A stretch of DNA of 64,000 nucleotides from Pseudanabaenaceae cyanobacterium SKYG29 (GTDB lineage: Bacteria > Cyanobacteriota > Cyanobacteriia > Pseudanabaenales > Pseudanabaenaceae), in the NCBI GenBank assembly GCA_025055675.1, contig JANWWT010000007.1:1-64000 (forward strand). The letters run 5' to 3'. The notes below the pieces were generated by a model that was not told the origin of the DNA, did not search any database, and was given only the letters and a program-made list of their open reading frames with translations. Made by a program: the position numbers and the translations under genes. This document shows, in pieces, positions 8,238 to 17,205 of this stretch; position 1 is the stretch's first letter; each line of letters starts with the position of its first letter.

Positions 8238-10037
8238 ATGGCAAGTTTCAAAGACATCATTAGTTATTACAAATCCTACAGGGGGATAGCGTTATTTAGT
8301 ATTGTGGCTTCCTGTCTGTTTGAGGTGATTGATTTAGTGGTGCCCTATGCCATTGGGCAAATTTTGAATGTGTTATCCCAGCAGCCCGTTGACCCCTTGG
8401 TTAACAATCTAGTTAGACAAGTAGAGGGTTGGTTTACTACAGATCAACGATCGTTAACTCTGGGGGTATTGCTATTTATTACTTTTTTGGCAACGGTGGT
8501 GCGGGCGCCGATTCAACCCTGGGTTAGTTCTTGGTTTCACTGGTTAATTGCTCTGAGTGCACGGCGGGAACAGACCGATCGGACAATTGCCAAAATTCTT
8601 TCTTTGCCTTTGGAATTTTATGAGGAGAATAATCCTGGTCGCATTGCAGGGCGGGTGGCGCGGGGCTTATCCAATCACACCTGGAGTTATCCCGATATTG
8701 CGGGGCAGTTAATTCCCAAGTTAGCCAGGGTGACGGCGATTTTTTTGATGATTTTAGCAGTTGCCCCAGGAATTGCCATTTTATTTTTAGGGCTATTTGT
8801 GTTTATTTTGCAATTTTCCGTGCGGGATTTATATAAGTTAATTAGCAAGGAGGAATTACTGGAAAAGCATCAGGAAAATACTGAAAGTCGTACTTCCGAA
8901 ATTATTACTAACATTAAAACCGTAAAAGCCTTTGCCAATGAGGGGAGGGAGTGGAAACGGCAACACGATCGGTTAAAGCGGGAATTAAAATCTATCATCC
9001 ATGGCATTCACCTAGGTTATGTAGTGCTGGGGACAAAGCAGCGGACGTTAGTACAGGCAGGGGTATTTATTGTCCTTGTTCTCACTTTGAGGGCGACCTT
9101 AGCAGGGCAAATTACCCTAGGGCAATTTATTACTACTTTGACTATTTCCAGTATGGCCTATTCTGAGTTAGAGCCAATTAGTACTTTTATGGAAATTTTT
9201 GCCCGCCGCTATGCTTCTATGATTCGTTTTCATGAGTTTATGCAATTACCTGTCGGTAAGGACAGTCCTAATATTTTTGCCCAGCCCGTGCCCTATAAGT
9301 TTGCAGGGAAAATTGAGTTTAGAAATGTAGGTTTTAGCTATGACGGTATCCGATTGGTTTTAGAGGATATTAACTTTACGATCGAGCCTTACCAAACTGT
9401 GGCTTTAGTGGGGAAGTCTGGCTCAGGGAAATCTACCATAGTGAAGTTATTATTGCGCTATTTCTCCCCCACTACAGGCAAAATTTTGTTGGATGGAGAA
9501 CCGATCGAAAATTTTGAAATTTTAGGGTATCGGAAACGTCTGGCAATTGTGCATCAGGAGGTAGATGTTTTTAATGGTACACTTTTAGAAAATTTGGTCT
9601 ATGGCAATCCCCAGGCTAGTTTGGAAGAGGTAAAGCGGGCTTGTGCTATTGCTAAGGTGGATGATTTTTTACCTCTATTGCCCCAAGGTTTATACACGAT
9701 CGTGGGGGAACGGGGCTTGCGGTTATCAGGGGGACAAAGGCAGCGTTTGGGCATTGCTAGGGCACTGTTAGTTAATCCCGATGTGCTGATTTTTGATGAA
9801 GCTACCTCCAGTTTAGACTACGAATCAGAGCGGGCAATTCAGTTAGCCATGCGGCAAATTCAAGGTACAGTGACGACTATTATTATTGCTCACCGTCTCA
9901 GCACTGTGCGGGAAGCGGATCAAATTCTCGTCCTCGATCGGGGGCGGATTGTAGAACGGGGTACCCACTGGGAATTACTAAAGCAGCAGGGCTTATACTA
10001 TCGCCTCAACCAAATTCAAGAAGTGATTACCCATTAA
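8238..10037 (+). CDS. ABC exporter, fused permease and ATPase
   Basis: A 599-residue half-transporter. An N-terminal six-helix exporter domain (about residues 1-340) is followed by an ATPase domain with Walker A GKSGSGKST, signature LSGGQRQRLGIARA and Walker B VLIFDEATSSLD plus the H-loop AHRLST. It should act as a homodimer in the cytoplasmic membrane. The substrate is unknown; lipids, peptides or drugs are possible for this class. The next gene begins five bases after the stop, so the two are probably one operon. Seven CGATCG hexamers occur in 1.8 kb, the local norm. Confidence 0.88.
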   Translation: MASFKDIISYYKSYRGIALFSIVASCLFEVIDLVVPYAIGQILNVLSQQPVDPLVNNLVRQVEGWFTTDQRSLTLGVLLFITFLATVVRAPIQPWVSSWFHWLIALSARREQTDRTIAKILSLPLEFYEENNPGRIAGRVARGLSNHTWSYPDIAGQLIPKLARVTAIFLMILAVAPGIAILFLGLFVFILQFSVRDLYKLISKEELLEKHQENTESRTSEIITNIKTVKAFANEGREWKRQHDRLKRELKSIIHGIHLGYVVLGTKQRTLVQAGVFIVLVLTLRATLAGQITLGQFITTLTISSMAYSELEPISTFMEIFARRYASMIRFHEFMQLPVGKDSPNIFAQPVPYKFAGKIEFRNVGFSYDGIRLVLEDINFTIEPYQTVALVGKSGSGKSTIVKLLLRYFSPTTGKILLDGEPIENFEILGYRKRLAIVHQEVDVFNGTLLENLVYGNPQASLEEVKRACAIAKVDDFLPLLPQGLYTIVGERGLRLSGGQRQRLGIARALLVNPDVLIFDEATSSLDYESERAIQLAMRQIQGTVTTIIIAHRLSTVREADQILVLDRGRIVERGTHWELLKQQGLYYRLNQIQEVITH

Positions 10038-10041
10038 AAAA

Positions 10042-11232
10042 GTGCGTGAGATTTTGATTTACGTTGTTTTGCTGGTCACTTACCTAGGCATTGCGTTGGG
10101 TTATATCCCTGGTTTGCGCATGAATCGTCCCACGATCGCCCTGGTAGGTTCTGCCCTTTTGATTGGTTTGGGTGCTTTATCTGTAGAACAGGCTTGGCGC
10201 AGTATTGACGGCAAAACGATCGTTTTTTTGCTCAGTATGATGGTTGTCAATGCAGGGCTAGCTTATGGAGGATTCTTTCAAGTTGTATTAGTTAATTTGA
10301 TTCGTTTAACTCATAATCCCCTTGGTTTGTTGGTAACCTTAGTGGGGGGTAGTGGTTTTTTATCCGCCTTTTTATTGAATGATACTTTGGCATTAGTTTG
10401 TACACCCCTTACTGTACAAATTTGTCAAGTTTTACAACTCAATCCTGTCCCCTATTTATTGGGACTGGCAGCAGCAACTAATATCGGTTCTGTGGCTACT
10501 TTGAGTGGCAATCCCCAAAATATTCTCATCGGTTCTTTTTCTGGCATTCCCTATAGGGATTTTGCCTTAGTGATGACCCCTATTGCGATCTTTGGTCTCA
10601 TTCTCACTGTGGGGTTGCTATACCTCTACTATCCTGATTTGCGGTCACTAAAGCCATTTCCCCTACCCAATGTAGGTAGCGTAAAGACCTATCCCCCTTT
10701 GTTCTACAAAAGTATTGCTATCACGATCGGTCTCATGGTGGCTTTTTTGCTGGGCTTACCCCTAGCAGAATCTGCTCTACTGGCGGCAACAGGCTTTTTA
10801 ATTACGAGAAGATTAAAACCCGATCGTTTTTTCCATCATATTGAGTGGGGACTATTGATTTTATTCTGCGGGCTATTTGTTCTCACAGAAGTGGTACGTT
10901 CTACAGATTTACTAACAGTGTTTTTTCCCCTTATACAACACCCGATCGGTTTTCTGACTACTGTAACAATTCTATCGAACTTGATTTCTAACGTGCCTAC
11001 GGTGCTACTACTTTACCCATTAATCGGTGAGGGGGATACTAATAGTTGGTTACTGCTAGCAGCAGCTTCTACTCTGGGCGGAAATTTCACTTTATTTGGC
11101 GCGGTGGCTAACTTAATCACAGCAGAAGCAGCGGAGCGGGAAGGTCACAAACTCAATTTCTGGACTCACGCTTGTTATGGCATACCTTTAACGATCGGTA
11201 CTTTGGCAATTGCTTATCTGTGGATTCTTTAG
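10042..11232 (+). CDS. ArsB/NhaD/SLC13-type anion or sodium-coupled transporter
   Basis: A 396-residue polytopic membrane protein with about ten to eleven hydrophobic helices. The paired re-entrant motifs AFLLNDTLALVCTPLTVQI (about residues 108-127) and ISNVPTVLLLYPLI (about 314-327) are hallmarks of the citrate-transporter-like/ArsB superfamily. A TNIGSVATLSGNPQNILIG motif lies between them, as in the CitMHS and ArsB groups. The substrate cannot be assigned. The start is GTG 10042, five bases after the ABC exporter stop. Confidence 0.8.
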   Translation: MREILIYVVLLVTYLGIALGYIPGLRMNRPTIALVGSALLIGLGALSVEQAWRSIDGKTIVFLLSMMVVNAGLAYGGFFQVVLVNLIRLTHNPLGLLVTLVGGSGFLSAFLLNDTLALVCTPLTVQICQVLQLNPVPYLLGLAAATNIGSVATLSGNPQNILIGSFSGIPYRDFALVMTPIAIFGLILTVGLLYLYYPDLRSLKPFPLPNVGSVKTYPPLFYKSIAITIGLMVAFLLGLPLAESALLAATGFLITRRLKPDRFFHHIEWGLLILFCGLFVLTEVVRSTDLLTVFFPLIQHPIGFLTTVTILSNLISNVPTVLLLYPLIGEGDTNSWLLLAAASTLGGNFTLFGAVANLITAEAAEREGHKLNFWTHACYGIPLTIGTLAIAYLWIL

Positions 11233-11235
11233 GTT

Positions 11236-11781
11236 TTACTCAAACACAGGTGACCATAAGTCAGAAATAGGTAACTGCCAGCCAGGGAGCAGGTTCGGTA
11301 GAGTCAGGACATCCCCATCTTGCAGTTGGATTGGCTCTGTTCCCAATTGCCGTACCTCGACCCACCTCTGTTCTGGGTTAACTAGGATGCCTACCTGAGT
11401 GCCTTGCTCCAGAAAACTGTCAATTTTTTGCCGCAAAGCAAGCAGCCTATCCGTGGGGGACTTCACCTCCACAATCAAATCGGGAACAATAGCAGCAAAT
11501 CCCTGGGGACTACGGGGTAGACGATCGGCTCTGACAAACGACACATCGGGAGCGCGGGTATCAGCATTGGGGAGAATAAAACCTGCCCCTGCCCCCGTCA
11601 CTCTACCTAACTTGCGGGGTCTAACCCAGTTGCGTAGTTGAGCCGTAAATTCGGCGGCCACTTCATCCGACTCATAACCCGATGGCGGCATAACAATGAT
11701 CTCTCCCCCCACTAGCTCCAGCCGATACTCATCGCCTAATTTAGACTGGATTTTCTCCAAGTCCTTGATAGTTAAGGACAT
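11236..11781 (-). CDS. Uma2-family putative endonuclease (DUF820), copy A
   Basis: A 181-residue protein of the PD-(D/E)XK-fold Uma2 family, which is strongly expanded in cyanobacteria and has no settled function. The motif PDLIVEVKSPTD, with D, E and K in the expected catalytic order, and APDVSFVRADRLP are present. I start at ATG 11781, equivalent to the start of copy B, not seven codons upstream. It stands 69 bases downstream of copy B in the same orientation. A 284-base central block is almost identical between the copies. It is convergent with the transporter gene. Confidence 0.85.
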   Translation of the reverse strand: MSLTIKDLEKIQSKLGDEYRLELVGGEIIVMPPSGYESDEVAAEFTAQLRNWVRPRKLGRVTGAGAGFILPNADTRAPDVSFVRADRLPRSPQGFAAIVPDLIVEVKSPTDRLLALRQKIDSFLEQGTQVGILVNPEQRWVEVRQLGTEPIQLQDGDVLTLPNLLPGWQLPISDLWSPVFE

Positions 11782-11850
11782 ACTCCTAACTCCAACTCTC
11801 ATCTTTTCTTTGCAAAAATCTGTGGGCAGTTTGGGCTTCCCTCAGTAAAC

Positions 11851-12396
11851 TCATGGGAAAATAGGCGACCACAGGTCAGCAATCGCTAACTGCCAGCCAG
11901 GGAGAAGTTCAGGCAGAGTTAATACATCCCCATCTTGCAGTTGGATAGGTTCAACCCCTAATCGCCGTACCTCGACCCACCTCTGTTCTGGGTTAACTAG
12001 GATGCCCACCTGAGTGCCTTGCTCCAGAAAACTGTCAATTTTTTGCCGCAAAGCAAGCAGCCTATCCGTGGGGGACTTCACCTCCACAATCAAATCGGGA
12101 ACAATAGCAGCAAATCCCTGGGGACTACGGGGTAAACGATCGGCTCTGACAAACGACACATCGGGAGCGCGGGTATCAGCATTGGGGAGGATAAAACCTG
12201 CCCCTGCCCCCGTCACTCTACCTAACTTGCGGGGTCTAACCCAGTTGGCTAACTGTCTGGAAAATTCAGCAGCCACTTCATCTGACTCATAGCCCGATGG
12301 AGGCATAACAATAATCTCACCCCCCACCAGCTCCAACCGATACTCGTCTTCTAACTTTGCCTGTACCTTCTCTAGGTCTTTAACCGTCAACCCCAT
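11851..12396 (-). CDS. Uma2-family putative endonuclease (DUF820), copy B
   Basis: A 181-residue tandem paralogue of copy A, with the same PDLIVEVKSPTD nuclease-like core and identical length. From about TRAPDVSF to RWVEVR the two proteins are identical. They differ in both termini (for example EFSRQLANWV here against EFTAQLRNWV in copy A). It ends 3 bases before carA in the same orientation and may be read from the carA transcript. The family is common in cyanobacteria, in many copies per genome; a nuclease or DNA-repair role is only suggested by fold. Confidence 0.85.
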   Translation of the reverse strand: MGLTVKDLEKVQAKLEDEYRLELVGGEIIVMPPSGYESDEVAAEFSRQLANWVRPRKLGRVTGAGAGFILPNADTRAPDVSFVRADRLPRSPQGFAAIVPDLIVEVKSPTDRLLALRQKIDSFLEQGTQVGILVNPEQRWVEVRRLGVEPIQLQDGDVLTLPELLPGWQLAIADLWSPIFP

Positions 12397-12399
12397 ACC

Positions 12400-13536
12400 T
12401 CAAGTCTCACTACGCTGCTTATATTTTTCCATCATCTCGATAAAACGAGCGAATAGGTAATCAGCATCATGGGGACCAGGACTAGCTTCTGGGTGGTATT
12501 GCACAGAAAAAATAGGTAACTCAGTATGGGCAAGACCCGCCACTGTCCGATCGTTTAAGTTCCAGTGGGTAACCAGCACATTAGAGTTGAAACTTTCAGC
12601 ACTGAGGGCAAAGCCATGGTTCTGACTGGTAATTTCCACGTTGGATTCTAAACCACAGGGATGATTCAAGCCGCGATGGCCAAACTTGAGCTTGTAGGTA
12701 TCTCCCCCCATAGCCAAACCGAGAATTTGATGCCCCAGACAAATACCAAACATGGGCTTCCCCGCCTGCAGGAGAGACTTGGCGGTCACAATCCCCGTAG
12801 TAACGGCAGCGGGGTCACCAGGGCCATTGGAGAGAAAGATACCGTCAGGATCATAGGAGAGGATAACCTCAGGGGGCGTATCAGCAGGCACAACAATCAC
12901 GCGACAGCCGTAGCTCACCAACCGACGGAGAATATTACGCTTAATGCCAAAATCGATGGCTACCACCGTAAACCGCGGCGACTGGGGGGGGGCACCGTAT
13001 TGCCAATGGGGAGGGGTAGGCTCCTTCCACTCATAGATAGATTTAGTAGAGACCTCCTGCGCCAGGTTCAAACCTACCATTGACGGGGCAGACTGTACCT
13101 TTGCCAACAACACTTCCTCTTCCAGTATTTCTGTAGAAATTCCCCCATTCATCGCTCCCGCCGATCGGATATGTCTAGTCAAAGCACGGGTATCCACCCC
13201 CCCAATCGCCACAATCTGGTTAGCTCTGAGATAGTCAGGTAAAGACTGTTCCGACCGCCAACTGCTGGGCTGATAGGTGACATTGCGCGCAATCACCCCT
13301 TTGACTTGGGGACGATCGGACTCCTGGTCTTCGTGATTGACCCCTGTGTTGCCCAATTCGGGATAAGTGAAAGTGACAATTTGTCCCCTATAGCTAGGGT
13401 CAGTAATTACCTCCTGATACCCCGTCATGCCCGTGTTGAATACCACCTCCCCGATCGCCGTTCCTGGGGCACCGAAGCTAAATCCCCTGTAGGTAGTCCC
13501 ATCTGCCAACACCAATAGAGCTTTGCCTTTCGTCAC
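12400..13536 (-). CDS. carA: Carbamoyl-phosphate synthase small subunit
   Basis: A 378-residue glutaminase subunit that feeds ammonia to CarB for arginine and pyrimidine synthesis. The N-terminal small-subunit domain begins with [17 protein letters not shown]. The class I amidotransferase domain carries the nucleophile motif [15 protein letters not shown] and the His-Glu of [13 protein letters not shown]. The start is GTG 13536. CarB is not adjacent, as is usual in cyanobacteria. The gene lies between tRNA-Gly and the Uma2 pair. Confidence 0.95.
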   Translation of the reverse strand: MTKGKALLVLADGTTYRGFSFGAPGTAIGEVVFNTGMTGYQEVITDPSYRGQIVTFTYPELGNTGVNHEDQESDRPQVKGVIARNVTYQPSSWRSEQSLPDYLRANQIVAIGGVDTRALTRHIRSAGAMNGGISTEILEEEVLLAKVQSAPSMVGLNLAQEVSTKSIYEWKEPTPPHWQYGAPPQSPRFTVVAIDFGIKRNILRRLVSYGCRVIVVPADTPPEVILSYDPDGIFLSNGPGDPAAVTTGIVTAKSLLQAGKPMFGICLGHQILGLAMGGDTYKLKFGHRGLNHPCGLESNVEITSQNHGFALSAESFNSNVLVTHWNLNDRTVAGLAHTELPIFSVQYHPEASPGPHDADYLFARFIEMMEKYKQRSET

Positions 13537-13624
13537 TCGCTTCTCCTTAAACTGCCTGGGGAAAGATTGTAGCGCCTGCTCCCCCCTGCAACTGTAAATG
13601 TTTAACAGTTCTACTCTGCCGCCA

Positions 13625-13696
13625 AGCGGGTGAAGAGACTCGAACTCTCGACTTTCTCCTTGGCAAGGAGACGCTCTACCACTGAGCTACACCCGC
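13625..13696 (-). tRNA. tRNA-Gly(GCC)
   Basis: Read on the minus strand, the acceptor stem GCGGGTG (13690-13696) pairs perfectly with CACCCGC (13626-13632). The anticodon arm is TCTCC-TTGCCAA-GGAGA, with anticodon GCC. The D-arm GCTCAGTGGTAGAGC and the T-arm GAGAGTTCGAGTCTC are standard. The length is 72 with the discriminator base. CCA is not encoded. Confidence 0.95.
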
Positions 13697-13741
13697 ACTT
13701 TTGTTTGTGAGTTTATATCATCCCACGCCCCCCCTGCCTTG

Positions 13742-14149
13742 TCAACACCGATCGCAAATTCCTTCTACAATTACCTCGTATCTTTCCCCCCGCAAGCCTG
13801 GTCGCAACATGGACAAATCCAAATCAGGAAAGGCAGCAAAAGGAATGTCCTCAATCTTGCCGCAGATGCGACAGCGGAAATGGTGGTGGGGCTGCATGTT
13901 GGCATCGTAGCGCGATACCCCTTCTTCTAACAGTACCTCCCGTACCAAGCCTACTTCCCGTAGAGTTTGTAATGTCGCGTAGATCGTCGCCTGGGAAGAT
14001 ACGGGCACCTCCTGATTCAAACTCACCATAATCTGCTCTACCGTCGGATGGTCGTTGCGACTGAGTAAGTGGGCATAGACGGCATAGCGCTGGGGCGTAA
14101 CCCGCAAACCCTTCTCCTTCAGTTTCTCGATAATTTCCTCCCGCTTCAT
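13742..14149 (-). CDS. perR: Fur-family peroxide-responsive repressor, PerR-like
   Basis: A 135-residue Fur-fold regulator. The winged helix carries RVTPQRYAVYAHL and the recognition-helix region SSQATIYATLQTLREVGLV. The structural zinc site is two CxxC pairs, C93-x-x-C96 and C132-x-x-C135. The regulatory metal residues include H34, the HHH at 88-90 and D101; aspartate rather than glutamate at this last position is typical of PerR. It is divergent from a peroxiredoxin gene, the same arrangement known in Synechocystis, where PerR represses the peroxiredoxin. Peroxide sensing is therefore likely, but not proven. Confidence 0.85.
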   Translation of the reverse strand: MKREEIIEKLKEKGLRVTPQRYAVYAHLLSRNDHPTVEQIMVSLNQEVPVSSQATIYATLQTLREVGLVREVLLEEGVSRYDANMQPHHHFRCRICGKIEDIPFAAFPDLDLSMLRPGLRGERYEVIVEGICDRC

Positions 14150-14226
14150 GATTAGATGTGTTTGTGCCCATAATCCCCTATTTTAGTATAGTCTCTGAGT
14201 ATTTGTTAGGATTGCTTTTTTCCGAA

Positions 14227-14240
14227 ATAAGAATTATTAT
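14227..14240. promoter_or_regulatory. Candidate PerR operator
   Basis: ATAAGAATTATTAT is a 14-base palindrome with one mismatched pair (ATAAGAA against TTATTAT). It is AT-rich like the known Per box TTATAATnATTATAA. It lies in the 142-base region between divergent perR and the peroxiredoxin, 52 bases before the peroxiredoxin ATG, where it could control both promoters. Assignment rests on symmetry and context. Confidence 0.5.
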
Positions 14241-14291
14241 GAGATAGACAGTTTGCCTGTCAGAGAAACCTAAGTTAGAGGAGAGGTAAGC

Positions 14292-14861
14292 ATGGTTATT
14301 GAGCGTGTACCTGATGTAGTGTTTAAGACTCGTGTACGGGATGAGTCTGTGCCTGGTCCAAATCCCTTCCGTTGGCAAGACCGCACGACCCAAGAAATCT
14401 TTGGGGGCAAGAAAGTAGTGTTGTTTGCTCTGCCTGGGGCATTTACTCCCACCTGTTCTTCTACTCACCTGCCCCGTTACGAGGAGCTATACGATGAATT
14501 CAAAGCCCTAGGTATCGACGAAATTATCTGCCTGTCCGTCAACGATGCTTTTGTCATGTACAACTGGGGCAAGCAACAGGGTGCAAAGAAGGTGATGCTG
14601 CTCCCCGATGGTAATGGCGAATTCACTCGCAAGATGGGGATGCTGGTAGACAAGTCTAATGTAGGCTTTGGCATGCGGTCTTGGCGTTATGCCATGATTG
14701 TCAACGACTGTAAGATCGAGAAGATGTTTATCGAGCCTGGCTACAGCGATAACTGCCCCGATGACCCCTTTGAGGTCTCTGATGCTGACACTGTCTTGGC
14801 TTACTTGAAGGGTCAACAACAACCTGCTGCCAAACCCGAACGCAAGCCCTTCGAGGGCTAA
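14292..14861 (+). CDS. Peroxiredoxin, Prx5/type II family
   Basis: A 189-residue thiol peroxidase. The peroxidatic cysteine is C55 in the [14 protein letters not shown] motif; further cysteines occur in NDCKIEK and SDNCPDD. The N-terminus [11 protein letters not shown] and the C-terminal [10 protein letters not shown] are typical of the Prx5-like group, which reduces hydrogen and alkyl peroxides with glutathione or thioredoxin-type donors. The proline- and charge-rich tail after residue 175 is a small extension. An AGGAGAGG-type ribosome binding site precedes the ATG. It is probably repressed by the divergent PerR-like regulator. Confidence 0.92.
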   Translation: MVIERVPDVVFKTRVRDESVPGPNPFRWQDRTTQEIFGGKKVVLFALPGAFTPTCSSTHLPRYEELYDEFKALGIDEIICLSVNDAFVMYNWGKQQGAKKVMLLPDGNGEFTRKMGMLVDKSNVGFGMRSWRYAMIVNDCKIEKMFIEPGYSDNCPDDPFEVSDADTVLAYLKGQQQPAAKPERKPFEG

Positions 14862-14872
14862 TTGTCTAATGG

Positions 14873-14900
14873 ACTTCCCCCCCTTGGGGGAGTGTTTATA
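14873..14900 (+). terminator. Probable rho-independent terminator of the peroxiredoxin gene
   Basis: An eight-pair stem, ACTTCCCC with GGGGGAGT (one G-T pair), closes a five-base loop and is followed by GTTTATATT. It begins about 12 bases after the stop codon. The T-run is weak, so termination efficiency is uncertain. Confidence 0.55.
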
Positions 14901-15028
14901 TTGTGCTGGATAGAATTTAATTTCGGTAGCTTTCGGCAACAAATTAACTTGTACAATAGTTGCAGCTTATTTCATCAACAGTAAAATCTTTACTAAATCT
15001 TTGTTTCTCGTTTAGCCCAGTCATGAGT

Positions 15029-15153
15029 TAGACGAGTAAATTACTTAAATCCTGTCTCATCAATGCTATGTCCCCTCAGCCTCCGAGAGTAGCTAATCCT
15101 GGCTGCAGGGGCTTCTTCTCAATTGATGTTTAGATGTCAGCTAACTCCGTCTA
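15029..15153. ncRNA. Candidate structured non-coding RNA
   Basis: In the 430-base gap between the peroxiredoxin terminator and tRNA-Leu there is no protein frame I can support, but a nested set of complementary segments. From outside in: TAGACG 15029-15034 with CGTCTA 15148-15153; CATCAAT 15058-15064 with ATTGATG 15122-15128; CCCC 15072-15075 with GGGG 15108-15111; AGCC 15078-15081 with GGCT 15101-15104. A further small hairpin, CACC/GGTG, follows near 15157-15172. The rod-like order is of the kind seen in 6S RNA, but I could not match a known family, and the coding strand is undecided. Confidence 0.3.
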
Positions 15154-15333
15154 GCCACCGCTTAAATGGTGAAATATAGCACTTGGTACCACCCTAAACC
15201 CTCTAAATTAATGTTAATGTTTTGTCTAGCTCCAGTTCTGTGTTGAGGCTAATTTGAGAATGACTGTCAAGGTGCCAAATATTCAAATTGACATGAAGGG
15301 AAAAATGGGCAAAAATTTTGCGGGGAACTGGTA

Positions 15334-15416
15334 TGGGGGTAAAGGGACTTGAACCCTTACGGGATTGCTCCCAACGGATTTTAAGTCCGTAGCGTCTACC
15401 ATTCCGCCATACCCCC
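15334..15416 (-). tRNA. tRNA-Leu(UAA), without intron
   Basis: On the minus strand the acceptor GGGGGTA (15410-15416) pairs with TACCCCC (15335-15341), with discriminator A at 15334. The anticodon arm is ACGGA-CTTAAAA-TCCGT, with anticodon TAA. A long variable arm (GGGAGCAATCCC) and a T-arm with GGTTCAAGTCC are present, as for a class II tRNA. The anticodon loop is uninterrupted, although many cyanobacteria carry a group I intron exactly here. Confidence 0.95.
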
Positions 15417-15450
15417 TGGAGATTAAATATCTTACAGTAAAATATTACTT

Positions 15451-15870
15451 GTGTTAAAGCTTTTTCCTTTCTTTCTTGTCTTGGTCATTCTACCCGTAGG
15501 AGCTTGTCCTAGGGATTTTGGGCAGCTTGCGAGCAGATTAGCTAAAGATTTACACCACTATATCAATCGGTCTTACACCAAATTTGCTATTCCAGTCTAT
15601 GCCCAGACGGTAAGTCTACCTGAGCTAGAGCCATTGCCAGTGCAAGAGGCAGACCCCTCCATTCAACAGCTGTTCCTTAAAATTACGCATCGCCGCTCGG
15701 GAGAATTACAGCTAGAGTCCCAATCCTACTGGCTATTTCTGGTGTCCACTCCCCAAGGCTGGCGCTTAGCCATGGCATTTACGAGAGTAGGAGAAGCTCC
15801 CCCGATCGATGTCAGCGAAGGAGCTGTGGCAGATGCTGTAAAGGCTTGGTTGCGGGACAACTGCCGTTAA
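15451..15870 (+). CDS. Hypothetical exported protein
   Basis: A 139-residue protein from GTG 15451 with a hydrophobic leader of about 18 residues ending in VGAC, which could be a lipoprotein cleavage site. The body contains [28 protein letters not shown], a beta-rich stretch, and ends [13 protein letters not shown]. Similar secreted proteins of unknown function occur in cyanobacteria. It is convergent with hemA and overlaps its 3' end by four bases. No function is assigned. Confidence 0.6.
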   Translation: MLKLFPFFLVLVILPVGACPRDFGQLASRLAKDLHHYINRSYTKFAIPVYAQTVSLPELEPLPVQEADPSIQQLFLKITHRRSGELQLESQSYWLFLVSTPQGWRLAMAFTRVGEAPPIDVSEGAVADAVKAWLRDNCR

Positions 15871-17162
15871 CTTTCCCGAAACTGGTTTGTCGGTTCCAGG
15901 TCGAAGAGCATTTGCAGCGCTTGCATGCAGCGACGGCGGGTTTCGATGTCCTGTTGCGCCCGTAGTTGTACCATGGGGTCATGCAGGATTTTGTTGATTA
16001 TCCCTCGCGTCAGGTTCTCGATGACCTCTTGATGGCGTTCGGCAAATTCCCCCCCCAGACGGGATAGAGCCTTTTCCATTTCCTGTTCGCGGATATTTTC
16101 CATCTTCTGGCGCAGCTGGCTAATCGTAGGCACTGTCTCCAGGGAACGCCACCAGCTGTCGAACTCAGCTAAACATTCCTCTAAAATCACTTCCGCCTTT
16201 GCCATCATCTGGCGACGGTTTTCCTGGTTGCTGGAAACCACTGCCTGGAGGTCATCCACATTGAAACACTTGATATGCGGTAGCTCCCCCACGGCTGCCT
16301 CGACGTTGCGGGGAACAGAGATGTCCACCAGCATCAAGCCAGGGTGTTGTAGGGGGGCTAGGTCGCTTTTGTGGATGAGAATTTCAGGGGAAGCTGTGCT
16401 GGTAAATACTAGGTCGGAGTTGCTAATCACAGCCAGCATCCGATCGAGGGGTTCTATGCCAAACTGTACTCCCTCTGCCTTGCCCACTTGACAAAGCATT
16501 TCCTTGACTTTCTGAGGGGAGCGATTGACGATCGTGATCTGTGTTGCCCCCTTTGCTACCAGGTGGGTGACTAAAAGACGAGCCATTTTGCCCGCCCCTA
16601 AAACCATCACCCGCTTTTGAGCCAGATTCCCCAGATACAACTGGGCTAGTTCTACGGCAGCAGAACTAATAGAGACTGCTCCCGTGCCAATTTCCGTTTC
16701 GGTGCGCACCCGCTTTCCTGCTGTCAGTGCTTGCTTAAACAGTTGATTGAGGATACGTCCTGCGCCATTGTACTGCTGAGCTAGTTTATGGGTGTGCTTG
16801 ACTTGCGCCAGGATTTGCCCCTCCCCTAGTACCAAACTATCTAAACCCGCTGCTACCCGCATCAGGTGCATAACTGCATCTTGCCGCAGCAAAATGAACA
16901 AATAGCGCCGCAGAAATTGCAGGGGGACTTGGCTGAATTCCGCTAAAAACTGCATGGTTTCGCGAATCCCCCCCTCCGTCTCCTTCGTAACCACGTATAA
17001 CTCCATGCGGTTACAAGTGCTAAGAACGGCTGCTTCCTCGATACTGGGGTAACTGCACAGAGTTTGTAACGCTACCTGGACACGGTCTTCCTGAATGCTC
17101 AATTTCTCCCGCACTTCGACGGTAGCAGTCTTGTGACTAAGACCAATAACAGCTATGTTCAT
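15867..17162 (-). CDS. hemA: Glutamyl-tRNA reductase
   Basis: A 431-residue enzyme reducing glutamyl-tRNA(Glu) to glutamate-1-semialdehyde with NADPH, the first committed step of haem, chlorophyll and bilin synthesis. The N-terminal catalytic domain starts [17 protein letters not shown] and contains the nucleophile Cys50 in STCNRMELY. The signature [17 protein letters not shown] and the NADPH-binding [13 protein letters not shown] follow, then the C-terminal dimerisation helix. The start ATG 17162 gives the family's canonical first residues. Confidence 0.96.
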   Translation of the reverse strand: MNIAVIGLSHKTATVEVREKLSIQEDRVQVALQTLCSYPSIEEAAVLSTCNRMELYVVTKETEGGIRETMQFLAEFSQVPLQFLRRYLFILLRQDAVMHLMRVAAGLDSLVLGEGQILAQVKHTHKLAQQYNGAGRILNQLFKQALTAGKRVRTETEIGTGAVSISSAAVELAQLYLGNLAQKRVMVLGAGKMARLLVTHLVAKGATQITIVNRSPQKVKEMLCQVGKAEGVQFGIEPLDRMLAVISNSDLVFTSTASPEILIHKSDLAPLQHPGLMLVDISVPRNVEAAVGELPHIKCFNVDDLQAVVSSNQENRRQMMAKAEVILEECLAEFDSWWRSLETVPTISQLRQKMENIREQEMEKALSRLGGEFAERHQEVIENLTRGIINKILHDPMVQLRAQQDIETRRRCMQALQMLFDLEPTNQFRES

Positions 17163-17205
17163 AAAAGTTTACTAAAAGATTTTTTATAGATGACAAGCAA
17201 TGAAG

